Source: JAQWBS01 sp047975765 (lineage in GTDB: Bacteria > Pseudomonadota > Alphaproteobacteria > RF32 > CAG-239). From it: 58,318 nucleotides of DNA. Under the pieces are notes generated by a model, which was not told where the DNA came from, did not search any database, and saw only the letters and a list, made by a program, of their open reading frames with translations. The DNA is taken from the NCBI GenBank assembly GCA_047975765.1, contig JBKEEF010000018.1:1-58318 (forward strand), read 5' to 3'. Position numbers and translations under genes: made by a program. Positions 1 to 9,367 of this stretch are shown in pieces (the first letter of the stretch is position 1; each line of letters begins with the position of its first letter).

Positions 1-1592
1 CCAGTAATCACAGTGCCTCCAAGATTTGCAATCTTATTGTCTGTCACCATAGGACGGAAGGTTGTGCCATCCGCAAAGTTGATGGTTGCATTTGCAAGCG
101 AGAAATTGGTTCTTTGTCCGAGTGGGTCATTGATATAGTCTTGAGCTTCTTCAAATAAGGCCGCAAAATCCCCCTCATAGATATTAATCTCACCACCATA
201 CTCACTATTGTCTCCCCAAAGATACATTGAGCCAGCTCCGCTCATGTTGATTTGACCATCATGACTTGAATTTCCATAATAATCATAACTAGTCATTGGG
301 TCACGAATGTTGACATATGAGTTAGCAATTGTGTCAATATTAATAACTGCTGTATTATATCCAAAGTTAATGGAATTGAGTTTGGCTATCTCAGCGGAAT
401 TTCCTGCTTGGGTAATCACTTTGTTGTTTTCAAATAAAATACTTCTTTTGGATTCTGTCGTCTTAAGGACAATTATACCATTGTTATATATCGCTCCACC
501 ATAAGCAATAGCTGTATTTCCGTCAGAAGTGACAAATTTTGCATAGTTTCCGATGAAATCTCCAGTGATATTGCTAATTGTACCATCATGGTTATTATAA
601 ATTGCACCGCCTTTGGCATAAACAAATCTATCAGCTGAAACAGGAGATGCTACTGAAACGTAGTTTCCAATAAAATTTCCTGTGATGTTGCTAATTGTAC
701 CTAATCCATTAGAAATTGCTCCACCCGTTGTTGCATCTGTTCCATAGGCATAATTTTCTTTAAAATCACCAATGATATCAGATATTTCTCCATAGTAATT
801 ATAAATTGCACCACCATTTCCATAAACACCTGAAGAATAGTTCCCTACAAAATCTCCAGTAATATCTTCAATCGTACCAAAGCTATTATCAATTGCTCCA
901 CCATAAGCTCCTGTATTATAGTTTTCTATCGAACTATTTCCTATGAAATTTGCATTAATGTTTTGTATGGTTCCACTATATATATTGTATATTGCCCCAC
1001 CATAGCGACCGTTTCCATATCCAATTGAGCTATTTGCAATAAAATTTCCTGCTATGGTTTGGATATCTCCAACAGCATTAAAAATTGCTCCTCCAGAATT
1101 AAGACTTCCAGAAACAGTATTTCCTACAAAATCTCCAGTTATACTGGTAACATTCTGCATATTAGTTTCAGCATTATTATAATTACTTGAAATTACAATA
1201 AAATCAGCTACGACATCCCCATTTAAAGCATTTTGTTGTGTTGAATATAGTGTTCGAGTGGCGTCGATTGTGCTGTATATATATTGAAAATATTGAGTTC
1301 TATTTTTTGATATTTTCACGGAATGTGTTTGAGCACCTGTTGAAGAAACTTGATTCCAAGAAATATTTACTGAACTGCTTAGTGCTTCAGGATTGAATTC
1401 TATTTTATAGTATTTGAGAACATAATTTCCATTGTCATCAAGCTCAAAGCTTGTAAAATCATAATCACTAGAGTTGGCGACTGAAAACTGATAGAGACCA
1501 TCATCCCCAGATGCCGTTTGGGAAAAAGCATCTGCAGGAAAGAAAAGAGTTGCACAAGAAAGTACGATGCATGGCAGAAATATTCTATTCAT
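1..1592 (-). CDS. Repeat-rich secreted beta-helix protein, probable autotransporter passenger (3' end outside window)
   Basis: About 530 codons read without interruption from an ATG at 1592 to the left edge, so the C-terminus is missing. The protein starts with a signal peptide (MNRIFLPCIVLSCATLFF then PADAFSQ). From about residue 130 it carries roughly seven to eight imperfect repeats. Each has a GGAIYN-like element followed by a G-T-I step and an I-x-N-I-T-G-D/N-F-I/V-G-N element, the kind of Gly/Asn/Ile spacing seen in right-handed beta-helix passengers. AGGA lies 8 bases before the ATG. Two other genes in the window are autotransporters with similar low-complexity passengers, so I infer a beta-barrel follows beyond the edge, but it is not visible. 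It could instead be a secreted adhesin of another type. Confidence 0.8.
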   Translation of the reverse strand, partial: MNRIFLPCIVLSCATLFFPADAFSQTASGDDGLYQFSVANSSDYDFTSFELDDNGNYVLKYYKIEFNPEALSSSVNISWNQVSSTGAQTHSVKISKNRTQYFQYIYSTIDATRTLYSTQQNALNGDVVADFIVISSNYNNAETNMQNVTSITGDFVGNTVSGSLNSGGAIFNAVGDIQTIAGNFIANSSIGYGNGRYGGAIYNIYSGTIQNINANFIGNSSIENYNTGAYGGAIDNSFGTIEDITGDFVGNYSSGVYGNGGAIYNYYGEISDIIGDFKENYAYGTDATTGGAISNGLGTISNITGNFIGNYVSVASPVSADRFVYAKGGAIYNNHDGTISNITGDFIGNYAKFVTSDGNTAIAYGGAIYNNGIIVLKTTESKRSILFENNKVITQAGNSAEIAKLNSINFGYNTAVINIDTIANSYVNIRDPMTSYDYYGNSSHDGQINMSGAGSMYLWGDNSEYGGEINIYEGDFAALFEEAQDYINDPLGQRTNFSLANATINFADGTTFRPMVTDNKIANLGGTVIT

Positions 1593-1678
1593 TCAAAACA
1601 TCCTGTAATTTAATAATTAGTCTACCTATAAGTGTAACATAAATGTAAAATATTGAAAATATATTTTTTTTGTAGTTT

Positions 1679-3430
1679 TTAAAAAAGATTGAAGTTTGAA
1701 AAATATAGACAACCCTTAACGTTGTTTGAATTCTCAATTCTCAAATTGAGTTCTTCTTTTTGAATTTGTTTAAATCCATTGGCTTTTAGGAGATTTTCAA
1801 TATATTGTGGATTATGTAAATATCTTCCACTTTCATTGAGGATATAATCTTTTTCAGAGTTTTCCAAAATTTCAATTGAAAAACAAATTTTTTTCCCTTT
1901 GCATAAAGCAATAATTTCAGAAACATCACCCAAATATCCAAAAACATCTAGGGCAAATACCCAATCGAATTCTTTACTTTTTTTGAGATAAGAAAGAGCA
2001 TCAATTTTAATAAGCTCATGATATATGTTTTTTTCTTTTGCTAGATCAAGCATATTTTTTGAGATATCAATACCAATAAGTTCGTTTGTTGGGATATTAA
2101 TAATTTCCCCTAAAAGCCCAGTTCCACAGCCTAAATCTAAAACCTTACCTTTAATATTTAAGTTTAATTCTTTGATTTTATTAATTAAATTGTATTTTAT
2201 GTTTTTTAATGTGCTTTCATATTTTTCTGCGAAGTTATCAAATAATATCTCATTATATTCTTTGTTTGATAGCATTTCTTGACCACTTAAAGAAGCAAAA
2301 GCTTGTTTAGAATATAAATTGTCTGGATATGATTTTAGCCAATTTTCTGCAATTTTTAGCGCTTCTTCTTTTTTTTCATTTTGAGCGAGCAGGTAAAGTG
2401 TTTCAACAATATTCAGCCCAAATTCTTCTTTTTGTGTGTTTTTGGAAAAAGCATTAAAGAATAGACCCAAAGCTTCTTCATATTCACCTAAATCTCGTAA
2501 AATTAATCCAATATTATTACTGATTTCAGGCATTTCTGGATTGATAATAACAGCTTGTCTATATTCTTCCAAAGCCTGATGTAATCTCTTATCAAGATAG
2601 AGAAGGGTGGCATAATTAAGACGTGCATTAAGATTTTTAGGATTAATTTCAATTGCTCTTTTATAAAGCTTTTCCGCCTTATCATAATTTTTTTCATTCG
2701 TTTCTAAATTTGCTAAATTAATTATAGCTTCCAGATGATAAGAATTATATTGAATAGCTTTTTCAAAAGAGCTTTTAGCTTCATTACTTTTTCCTAAAAG
2801 AAGTTCTAAATAGCCTTTCTGAAAGCAGATTAAGTCTGAATTTTGAAGTAATTGGTCAGCTGTTTCAATATTATTCAAGGCCTTTACAGTATTGTTTTTT
2901 TGATAAAGTTTTGAAAGAAAATAATAAATTGAAACTTCTTCGGCATGAAGATTTTTTAGGCTTTCGAGACTTTCAATATCTTCATTTAAAAATAAAATAT
3001 TTGCCTGAGCCTCAATCAGTGAAGGATTAAGTTCAAGTGTTTTATTAAAATTTTGAATAGCTTTTTCTTTTTCATTGAGTCCCAAATATATGTTGGCAAT
3101 TTGCAAATAAGCTTCAGGAATGTTTGGGCTATGTTTTAAGGCATTTTGATAAGCTTCAATTGCTTCTAAAGGTTTTTCCCAAGCTTCTAGTGAAATGGCC
3201 AGATTATAATAAAAAGGAGCATGAGTAGGAGCTTGTTTAATTGCTTTATAAAAAAGCTGAATAGCTTCAGTATGAATTCCTTTAGCTTGAGCAACAAGTC
3301 CTAGTAAATTCAATACATCTGGATTTTCAGGAGCCGTTTCAAGAATTTGACGATATATTTTTTCTGCGCTTTCTAAATTGCCATTTTCGTGCAATTGAAC
3401 AGCTTGTCTGAAAAGTAAATCGTAACCCAT
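1679..3430 (-). CDS. TPR-repeat protein with C-terminal SAM-dependent methyltransferase domain
   Basis: A 583-residue cytoplasmic protein. Residues 1 to about 370 are tandem tetratricopeptide repeats (phrases such as A-E-x-x-Y-R-Q-I and A-I-x-x-Y-x-x-A). Residues about 390-583 form a class I methyltransferase whose SAM-binding motif I is KVLDLGCGTGLLGEI, followed by an acidic GIDIS strand. The fusion is a known alphaproteobacterial architecture; the substrate cannot be read from sequence. An ATG 13 codons further upstream (3469) is possible, but GGAGG sits 10 bases before the ATG at 3430, so I use that start. The autotransporter-like gene at the left edge lies downstream on the same strand, 86 bases away; a functional link is unproven. 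Confidence 0.85.
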   Translation of the reverse strand: MGYDLLFRQAVQLHENGNLESAEKIYRQILETAPENPDVLNLLGLVAQAKGIHTEAIQLFYKAIKQAPTHAPFYYNLAISLEAWEKPLEAIEAYQNALKHSPNIPEAYLQIANIYLGLNEKEKAIQNFNKTLELNPSLIEAQANILFLNEDIESLESLKNLHAEEVSIYYFLSKLYQKNNTVKALNNIETADQLLQNSDLICFQKGYLELLLGKSNEAKSSFEKAIQYNSYHLEAIINLANLETNEKNYDKAEKLYKRAIEINPKNLNARLNYATLLYLDKRLHQALEEYRQAVIINPEMPEISNNIGLILRDLGEYEEALGLFFNAFSKNTQKEEFGLNIVETLYLLAQNEKKEEALKIAENWLKSYPDNLYSKQAFASLSGQEMLSNKEYNEILFDNFAEKYESTLKNIKYNLINKIKELNLNIKGKVLDLGCGTGLLGEIINIPTNELIGIDISKNMLDLAKEKNIYHELIKIDALSYLKKSKEFDWVFALDVFGYLGDVSEIIALCKGKKICFSIEILENSEKDYILNESGRYLHNPQYIENLLKANGFKQIQKEELNLRIENSNNVKGCLYFSNFNLF

Positions 3431-3501
3431 TTTTATATTTCCTCCATGTTTTACGTCATTATTAGTCATAACGTTTGAAAAATCTACTTTTTTTTAAAGA
3501 T

Positions 3502-3530
3502 TTTACTTGAATTTATATTTTATTTATAAT
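3502..3530 (+). promoter_or_regulatory. Candidate sigma70 promoter of rpsD
   Basis: TTTACT (3502-3507) and a perfect TATAAT (3525-3530) are separated by 17 bases. They lie about 110 bases before rpsD, in the divergent gap with the TPR-methyltransferase. The match is by eye; the -35 box is only 4 of 6. Confidence 0.45.
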
Positions 3531-3568
3531 AAATTGCACTCACTTCCGAGAATGAGGGTTGAAAAACA

Positions 3569-3600
3569 CCCCGTTTGAAACGTGTTTCAAAACTATCGGG
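3569..3600 (+). promoter_or_regulatory. Stem-loop in the rpsD leader
   Basis: Between the predicted promoter and rpsD, TTTGAAA (3574-3580) and TTTCAAA (3585-3591) form a 7-bp stem with a CGTG loop. It is framed by CCCG (3570-3573) and CGGG (3597-3600). It could be an autoregulatory binding site for S4, which controls its own synthesis in other bacteria, but this is inference from position only. Confidence 0.4.
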
Positions 3601-3638
3601 ACAATAATGAAAATGTAAGAAAATAAAAGGATATACAA

Positions 3639-4253
3639 ATGAAAAGTATTGTTTCTGCAAAGAAAAAAGTATGCCGCACTTATGGTGTGAACCTTTGGGG
3701 TGATGCGAATAGCTCTTTCGTGAAAAGAGAATCTGCTCCTGGTCAACATGGTGCAAGAAGAAAAAAACCGACTGATTACGGTGAACAATTATATGCTAAA
3801 CAAAGATTGAAAACATACTATGGTAACGTTTCTGAAAAACAATTCCATAAATATTATGTTGAAGCAAACAGAAGAAAAGGTGATACTGCTGAAAACCTTA
3901 TCAGCATTTTGGAATCTCGTTTGGATAATATCGTTTACAAAGCAAAATTTGTTCCAACTATTTTTTCAGCTCGTCAATTTGTTAACCATGGTCACGTTCT
4001 TGTTAATGGCAAAAAAGTTAACATCCCTTCATACATGGTAAAAGTTGGTGATGTAGTTGAAATTGCTGAAGGCTCAAGACAAATCCCTATGGTTATTGCT
4101 GCTCTTGAATCTTCTTCTAGAGAAGTTCCTGGTTATGTTGAACTTGATGTGAAGAAATGCTCAGCAAAATATACATTTACTCCAAAATTTGAAGACGTTC
4201 CTTATGCTTCTTTGATGGAACCAAACCTTGTTATCGAATTTTACTCAAGATAA
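3639..4253 (+). CDS. rpsD: 30S ribosomal protein S4
   Basis: A 204-residue primary 16S rRNA-binding protein of the small subunit, of normal bacterial length. The N-terminal region carries the family sequence APGQHGARRKK near residue 32-42, and the S4 RNA-binding fold follows (RLDNIVYKAKF, RQFVNHGHVLVNGKKVNIPS). AAAGG precedes the ATG by 9 bases. It stands alone, not inside the alpha operon, which is usual in alphaproteobacteria, and is closed by a strong terminator 17 bases after its stop. Identity is clear. Confidence 0.98.
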   Translation: MKSIVSAKKKVCRTYGVNLWGDANSSFVKRESAPGQHGARRKKPTDYGEQLYAKQRLKTYYGNVSEKQFHKYYVEANRRKGDTAENLISILESRLDNIVYKAKFVPTIFSARQFVNHGHVLVNGKKVNIPSYMVKVGDVVEIAEGSRQIPMVIAALESSSREVPGYVELDVKKCSAKYTFTPKFEDVPYASLMEPNLVIEFYSR

Positions 4254-4270
4254 TAAGTGTTCAGTTTATG

Positions 4271-4300
4271 AAAGTCCGGTTTTTATACCGGACTTTTTTT
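4271..4300 (+). terminator. Intrinsic terminator after rpsD
   Basis: AAAGTCCGGT pairs with ACCGGACTTT across a TTTTAT loop, followed by a T-run. Confidence 0.9.
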
Positions 4301-4423
4301 TAGTTAAAATGTTTAATTGAAAATAAATTGTTGAAAATCATCTCAAATTGTGACTTCTAGGTCTTTTTTACTTTATTTATATATAATAATGAATATACTA
4401 ACTTTTGTTGATTAGCACTTTAT

Positions 4424-6589
4424 TTGAAAAATGGTAACATAAGCATGTTTGAATACAATAAATCAAGAGCTCCAATGCGTGGAGATGGATATAAGCGATT
4501 TTCAAAATATAAAGACACACGGGTCAAAAGAAATATGTTTGACTTTCTTTTTGACTGGCTTGTTAAAGGTCTTTTTGTTGCTGTTTTGATTAGCATTAAT
4601 TTTCTTGTTTTTGCTAGTTCTTCAAACTATTCACTCTTCGCTGAAGGTTACAATGTTGTACCTCAAATTTTGTGTCCAATAATTGTCATTTTTGCTGTCT
4701 CAATCTGTTTTATGTTTCTTATTTCTTTTTCCGAACTTCTTGAAGATATTTTCCTCTCTCTGGTCGCAGCTTCATTTTCATATGCAATTATCAATCAATA
4801 TATTATGATTTCGCCAGATTCTTTTCTCTATTCAATGTTCTATAACACTTTTTCGCCTGAATTTGCACAAAACTTTGTGACAGGCTCAGATTTCATTGTT
4901 GCTATTATTGTTTTTATCTTCACTTTTGTTGTTTTGATGTTTACTAATAAAATCGCAATTTTCTTTGCAACTTTCTTGCTATTCATTCTGTTTGGCGGAA
5001 TTTTTGCTGATGAATATATCAATCAACGAAATAAAAATGAATTTGTTACAGTTTATGAAAATGAGAAAAAAGATGAGCTAAAGACAGGAAACAGGTTCAT
5101 ATATATTATGCTTCCAAATGCGACATCTTATGGTTACCTATCCGAAATGTCTGGTAAAAATGTTGCTCAAAAAGAATTTGAAAAAACAAAAGATATTATG
5201 CTTGGCTTTTATGCAAAAAATAATTTCACAATGTATGCAAATGCTTATGTTGAAGAGATTGATCCTTTTATGAATATTGTTGACCAGTTTAATATTTTGA
5301 ATAACAAGCCAAAAAAAGAGGCTGTTTTAGACAATGTGATGATTGATGGTTATTTGAAATTTAAAAATCGCAATGAAAAATATGTATATTTAGAAGATAA
5401 TGAACTTTTTAACAACTTCAAACATGCAAACTATAAAATCAATGTTTATCAATCACACGGGATTGAGCTTTGCCATACCAATAATGAACTTGTTGCTGAT
5501 AAATGTGTTGAAAAATTCAGTCGTCCATTCAGTTTTAATGATATGACAATTTCAGAATCTCAAAAAGCAAATCTTCTAATCTTACAATGGATTGAAAGCA
5601 CGGCTCTTTTTACAAATCTTTCTTGGGCTTATGATTTAGCATCTAGCTTCACAGATCCAAACAAACTAGGTCTCATTGGTGTTCCATATAGCAATCTTTA
5701 TGTTATCAATTCTATAAAAACCTTAGATGTTGTCTATGATGATTTGATGAAAGACAATGGAAATGTGACATATTTTGTTTTGATTGATGCTCCAGGTGAG
5801 ATGTATGTTTATGATGAATATTGCAAAATCAAAAAGAATTCTGACTGGTTGAGTAAAATAGATTTACCTTGGGTGAAACCTAGTAATCCATATTATAAGA
5901 AAAAGGCTTACTTGGAACAAATGAACTGTGTCTATGGAAAACTACAAGAATTTTTAGATAAGCTTGAATTATCTGGTTTAGATAAGGATACTGTTGTTGT
6001 TGTGCAAGGAATTAGTGGTGTTAATGATAAAACAGATGAAAATGACTTTATTTCAAAAATGAAAAGCCAAAAATTTGTAACTATGGCAATTAAGGACCCT
6101 AAGAATGAAACACCTAAAATCAAATATGATTTTTGCCCAATTTCATCTTTCCTAAGTAGTTATCTATATAATAAAAAAGTTTGTAACCAATCTTTCCTTG
6201 AACATGTTGGTGATGCAATGAAATTTGAGATTAAAAATTCACTTGCAAAAAACATCATTAATGGAAAAGAAATTGAAGATTCTAAAAAAGCTTTTGAAAA
6301 TTGGCATATTAGTTGGTTGAGACAAGATGATAAATATATTGAGCATATCCAAAAAATGGCAAAACATGAGGATATGAAGAAAATTAAGAAGGAAATTGAA
6401 GCTAAAAAAGCAAAATTCAAAAAGACAATGTCTGGTGATGAAGATGCTATTTCTAAAGCAGATGAAGAAAAAGAAAAAGCTAAAATTGCTGAGGAAATCA
6501 AATATGAAACTCAAGTGAATATGGGAGAATCTCCAGATATTTTATTTGATAAACCAAAACAAAATCAAGTTCCTGTCAAAAAGCATTAA
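4424..6589 (+). CDS. Large inner-membrane protein of unknown function, possibly alkaline-phosphatase/sulfatase-like
   Basis: A 721-residue protein. After a basic N-terminus there are about five hydrophobic segments between residues 45 and 205. A large soluble region of about 400 residues follows, then a Lys/Glu-rich, coiled-coil-like tail (about 625-721). The N-terminal membrane bundle plus a big soluble domain starting with RFIYIMLPNATSYGYLSEMS recalls LptA/LTA-synthase-type phosphotransferases of the alkaline phosphatase superfamily. I cannot identify a complete set of metal ligands, so this is only a structural guess. A second in-frame ATG at 4445 (MFEYNKSRAP) is an alternative start; neither has a strong ribosome binding site. 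It sits 19 bases before the preferred yejE start and may be cotranscribed with yejEF. Confidence 0.6.
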   Translation: MKNGNISMFEYNKSRAPMRGDGYKRFSKYKDTRVKRNMFDFLFDWLVKGLFVAVLISINFLVFASSSNYSLFAEGYNVVPQILCPIIVIFAVSICFMFLISFSELLEDIFLSLVAASFSYAIINQYIMISPDSFLYSMFYNTFSPEFAQNFVTGSDFIVAIIVFIFTFVVLMFTNKIAIFFATFLLFILFGGIFADEYINQRNKNEFVTVYENEKKDELKTGNRFIYIMLPNATSYGYLSEMSGKNVAQKEFEKTKDIMLGFYAKNNFTMYANAYVEEIDPFMNIVDQFNILNNKPKKEAVLDNVMIDGYLKFKNRNEKYVYLEDNELFNNFKHANYKINVYQSHGIELCHTNNELVADKCVEKFSRPFSFNDMTISESQKANLLILQWIESTALFTNLSWAYDLASSFTDPNKLGLIGVPYSNLYVINSIKTLDVVYDDLMKDNGNVTYFVLIDAPGEMYVYDEYCKIKKNSDWLSKIDLPWVKPSNPYYKKKAYLEQMNCVYGKLQEFLDKLELSGLDKDTVVVVQGISGVNDKTDENDFISKMKSQKFVTMAIKDPKNETPKIKYDFCPISSFLSSYLYNKKVCNQSFLEHVGDAMKFEIKNSLAKNIINGKEIEDSKKAFENWHISWLRQDDKYIEHIQKMAKHEDMKKIKKEIEAKKAKFKKTMSGDEDAISKADEEKEKAKIAEEIKYETQVNMGESPDILFDKPKQNQVPVKKH

Positions 6590-6608
6590 GCTGAAAGAGG
6601 ATTGTTCT

Positions 6609-7658
6609 TTGCAAAAAGATAAAACTGAATTGAAACAAAAAAAAACATCTCTAGCTTTGAGAAAGCTTTATATTTTTAAGAGCAATAAACGTGCTTATTA
6701 TTCGCTGATGCTTTTTTTATTATGTTTCATCTTGAGTCTTTTTTCGGAAGTTATTGCAAATGATAAGCCTTTTGTGTTGAAATATAAGGGAGAGCTATTT
6801 TTTCCAATTTTCAAAACCTATAATGAGACATCTTTTGGTGGAGATTTTCCTACCCCAACTGATTATAAAGATCCGTATATTGTTGAAAATATTAAAAAAG
6901 ATGGTTGGATGTTAATGCCAGCAATTCCTTTTTCTTTCAATACTGTTGACTATGAAATTGGTAAACCAACACCTTCTGCTCCAGATTTTAAACATCTTTT
7001 AGGAACGGATATGGAGGGAAGGGACTTATTAGCAAGAATTCTATATGGAATTCGAATTTCTGTCATCTTTGCCTTCATCTTGACTTTCGTCTCCTCAATT
7101 ATTGGAATTTTTGTGGGTGCCGTTCAAGGATATTTTGGTGGTAAAATAGATATCTTCTTGCAAAGATTTCTAGAAATTTGGGATTCTTTACCCCAACTGT
7201 TTGTTCTCATAATTATCTCGAGTATCTTTTTGCCAACTTTTATCAGTTTATTATTTATTTTACTTCTATTTTCTTGGTCAAATTTAACAGGAATGGTTCG
7301 TGCAGAATTCTTGAGAGCAAGAAACTTTGAATTTGTCAAAGCAGCACAAGCTTTGGGAGTTGGAAATTTTAGAATTATGTACCGACATATTCTTCCAAAT
7401 GCAATTGTGACAACAATTACCTTTGTTCCTTTCATTATGTCCGAAGCAATTGTTTCTTTAACAGCATTAGACTTTTTGGGGCTTGGGCTTTCTCATGAAT
7501 ATCCATCTCTAGGAGATTTGGTCAGACAGGGAAAAGATAATTTACAAGCACCATGGATTGGGATTAGCATTTTTATCGTACTTTCAACACTTCTTACAGT
7601 TCTTATTTTTATTGGAGAAGGGGTGAGAGATGTTTTTGATACAAGGAAAAGCAAATGA
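6609..7658 (+). CDS. yejE: Peptide/microcin C-type ABC transporter permease
   Basis: Inner-membrane permease of the OppC/YejE family, 349 residues from the chosen start (E. coli YejE is about the same length). The N-terminus has the YejE-specific membrane segment and periplasmic insert: SELIANDKP-like SEVIANDKPF, then FGGDFPTPTDYKDPY. The C-terminal permease domain has the coupling motif EFVKAAQALGVG and RHILPNAI. An open frame extends upstream to a TTG at 6546 inside the previous gene. The TTG at 6609 is preceded by AGAGGA with a 7-base spacer and removes the overlap, so it is preferred. It overlaps yejF by 4 bases. yejA and yejB, normally the first genes of the operon, are not present here. 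Confidence 0.9.
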   Translation: MQKDKTELKQKKTSLALRKLYIFKSNKRAYYSLMLFLLCFILSLFSEVIANDKPFVLKYKGELFFPIFKTYNETSFGGDFPTPTDYKDPYIVENIKKDGWMLMPAIPFSFNTVDYEIGKPTPSAPDFKHLLGTDMEGRDLLARILYGIRISVIFAFILTFVSSIIGIFVGAVQGYFGGKIDIFLQRFLEIWDSLPQLFVLIIISSIFLPTFISLLFILLLFSWSNLTGMVRAEFLRARNFEFVKAAQALGVGNFRIMYRHILPNAIVTTITFVPFIMSEAIVSLTALDFLGLGLSHEYPSLGDLVRQGKDNLQAPWIGISIFIVLSTLLTVLIFIGEGVRDVFDTRKSK

Positions 7659-9244
7659 GTTTACTTGATGTTAAAAACCTTTCAGTCTCGTTCAAAGCTC
7701 AAAATAATGAAGAAAAACTGGCTGTAAATGATATTTCCTTTTCACTCAAAGAAAATGAAATTTTGGGCATTGTGGGTGAATCTGGCTCTGGTAAATCGGT
7801 CACTTCGCTTTCTATTCTAGGACTCCTTCCATATCCAAAAGCTTTTCACTCAAAAAAATCTTCCATTTTGTTCAATGGTCAAGAATTGTGCCATATGGAC
7901 GAGAAGAAACTTGAAAAAATCAGAGGAAAAGATATTTCTTTCATTTTTCAAGAGCCTATGTCTTCGCTTAATCCTCTCCATACGATTGGAAAACAAATTT
8001 CAGAGATTATCACTACGCACAACAAAATAAGCTCTAAGAAAGCGGAACAAGAGGTTCTGAGGCTCCTAGAATTAACAGGGATTCCTAATGCAACAGAAAG
8101 GATGAAGAGCTATCCCTTTGAACTTTCTGGTGGACAAAGACAAAGGGTCATGATTGCAATGGCTATTGCTAATAACCCTAAGATTTTAATTGCTGATGAA
8201 CCGACAACGGCTCTTGATGTGACTGTTCAAAAACAAATCCTAGATTTATTGCTTGAAATTAAGAAAAAGACTCAGATGTCTATCATTTTTATTAGTCATG
8301 ATTTATCTGTGATAAAAAAAATATCAGACCGCGTTTGTGTCATGAAAGATGGAAAAATAATTGAGACAGGCACAACAAAAGAAATTTTTGAAAGCCCTAA
8401 AAAAATATATACTAAAACATTAATAAATTCTTTTAATGTATTGAATATAGATACAAAAACTAATAATAAAAATATACTCGAAGCTCAAAATATTTCAGTT
8501 TCATACCCTTTGAAAAAGAATTTTTTTGGGAAAATTATTAGTAAAGTGAATGCTGTGGATGGTGTTTCTTTTTCACTTCAAGAGAACCAAACACTAGGAA
8601 TTGTAGGAGAATCTGGTTCAGGTAAGACAACTCTGGGGCTTTCAATCGCTCATTTGATAAAATTTCAAGGTGAGGTTAAGTTAAGTGAAAAAATCTATAA
8701 TCTTAATCATAAAAAAGAACTCAAGGAGTTTAGAAAACTAATTCAAATCGTTTTTCAAGATCCATATAACTCTCTCAATCCAAGAATGAATATTGAACAG
8801 ATTATTAGTGAAGGCTTAAGTGTTCAGTCTTCCAAAATGGATAAAAAAACGAAAGAAACAATAATTTACAAAGCAATCTCTGATGTGGGACTCGAAAAAG
8901 ATGACCTTGAAAAATATCCTCACGAATTTTCTGGTGGACAAAGACAAAGAATTGCGATTGCTCGTGCCTTAGTTTTAAATCCTAAACTCTTAATTCTTGA
9001 TGAACCAACTTCTGCTCTTGATGTAACAATTCAACAACAAATCATTGATCTCTTGATAAATCTTCAAAAAGAGAAGGGATTGAGTTATTTATTTATCTCT
9101 CATGATATGAGAGTTATTAATGCTGTAGCTCATCAAACGATGGTGATGAAAGATGGTAAAGTTGTGGAATTTGGTAAAACAGAAGAAATTTTTAACTCTC
9201 CAAAGCAAGAATATACCAAAAAATTAATATCTTCTCTATTGTAA
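7655..9244 (+). CDS. yejF: ABC transporter ATP-binding protein with two nucleotide-binding domains
   Basis: A 529-residue cytoplasmic ATPase with duplicated ABC domains. The first has Walker A GESGSGKSV near residue 43, signature LSGGQRQR near 160 and Walker B ILIADEPTTALD. The second has GESGSGKTT near 320, FSGGQRQR near 430 and LLILDEPTSALD. Each ends with a dipeptide/oligopeptide-type C-terminal extension. This double-domain form and the ATGA overlap with yejE identify YejF, which energises import of peptides through YejBE. Downstream there is no clear terminator before the DUF805 gene, but the 123-base gap suggests separate transcription. Confidence 0.92.
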   Translation: MSLLDVKNLSVSFKAQNNEEKLAVNDISFSLKENEILGIVGESGSGKSVTSLSILGLLPYPKAFHSKKSSILFNGQELCHMDEKKLEKIRGKDISFIFQEPMSSLNPLHTIGKQISEIITTHNKISSKKAEQEVLRLLELTGIPNATERMKSYPFELSGGQRQRVMIAMAIANNPKILIADEPTTALDVTVQKQILDLLLEIKKKTQMSIIFISHDLSVIKKISDRVCVMKDGKIIETGTTKEIFESPKKIYTKTLINSFNVLNIDTKTNNKNILEAQNISVSYPLKKNFFGKIISKVNAVDGVSFSLQENQTLGIVGESGSGKTTLGLSIAHLIKFQGEVKLSEKIYNLNHKKELKEFRKLIQIVFQDPYNSLNPRMNIEQIISEGLSVQSSKMDKKTKETIIYKAISDVGLEKDDLEKYPHEFSGGQRQRIAIARALVLNPKLLILDEPTSALDVTIQQQIIDLLINLQKEKGLSYLFISHDMRVINAVAHQTMVMKDGKVVEFGKTEEIFNSPKQEYTKKLISSLL

Positions 9245-9367
9245 AAACTATAAAAATACTTACTAAAGTATAGTGTGTAATTTAATTTAATTTGTTTCAT
9301 TTGTTGTTTCATCTGTTAAGAATGGTTTGAAAACAATAAAAAAAACAACACAAATGGAGATAATAAT

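Noticed and set aside
3520..3788. Two open frames on the minus strand opposite rpsD
   Set aside because: They lie antisense to the ribosomal protein gene and its leader, have no recognisable protein pattern and no binding site.
6546..6608. TTG start of yejE inside the preceding gene
   Set aside because: A TTG at 6609 has a strong AGAGGA site, gives the normal family length and removes a 44-base overlap.
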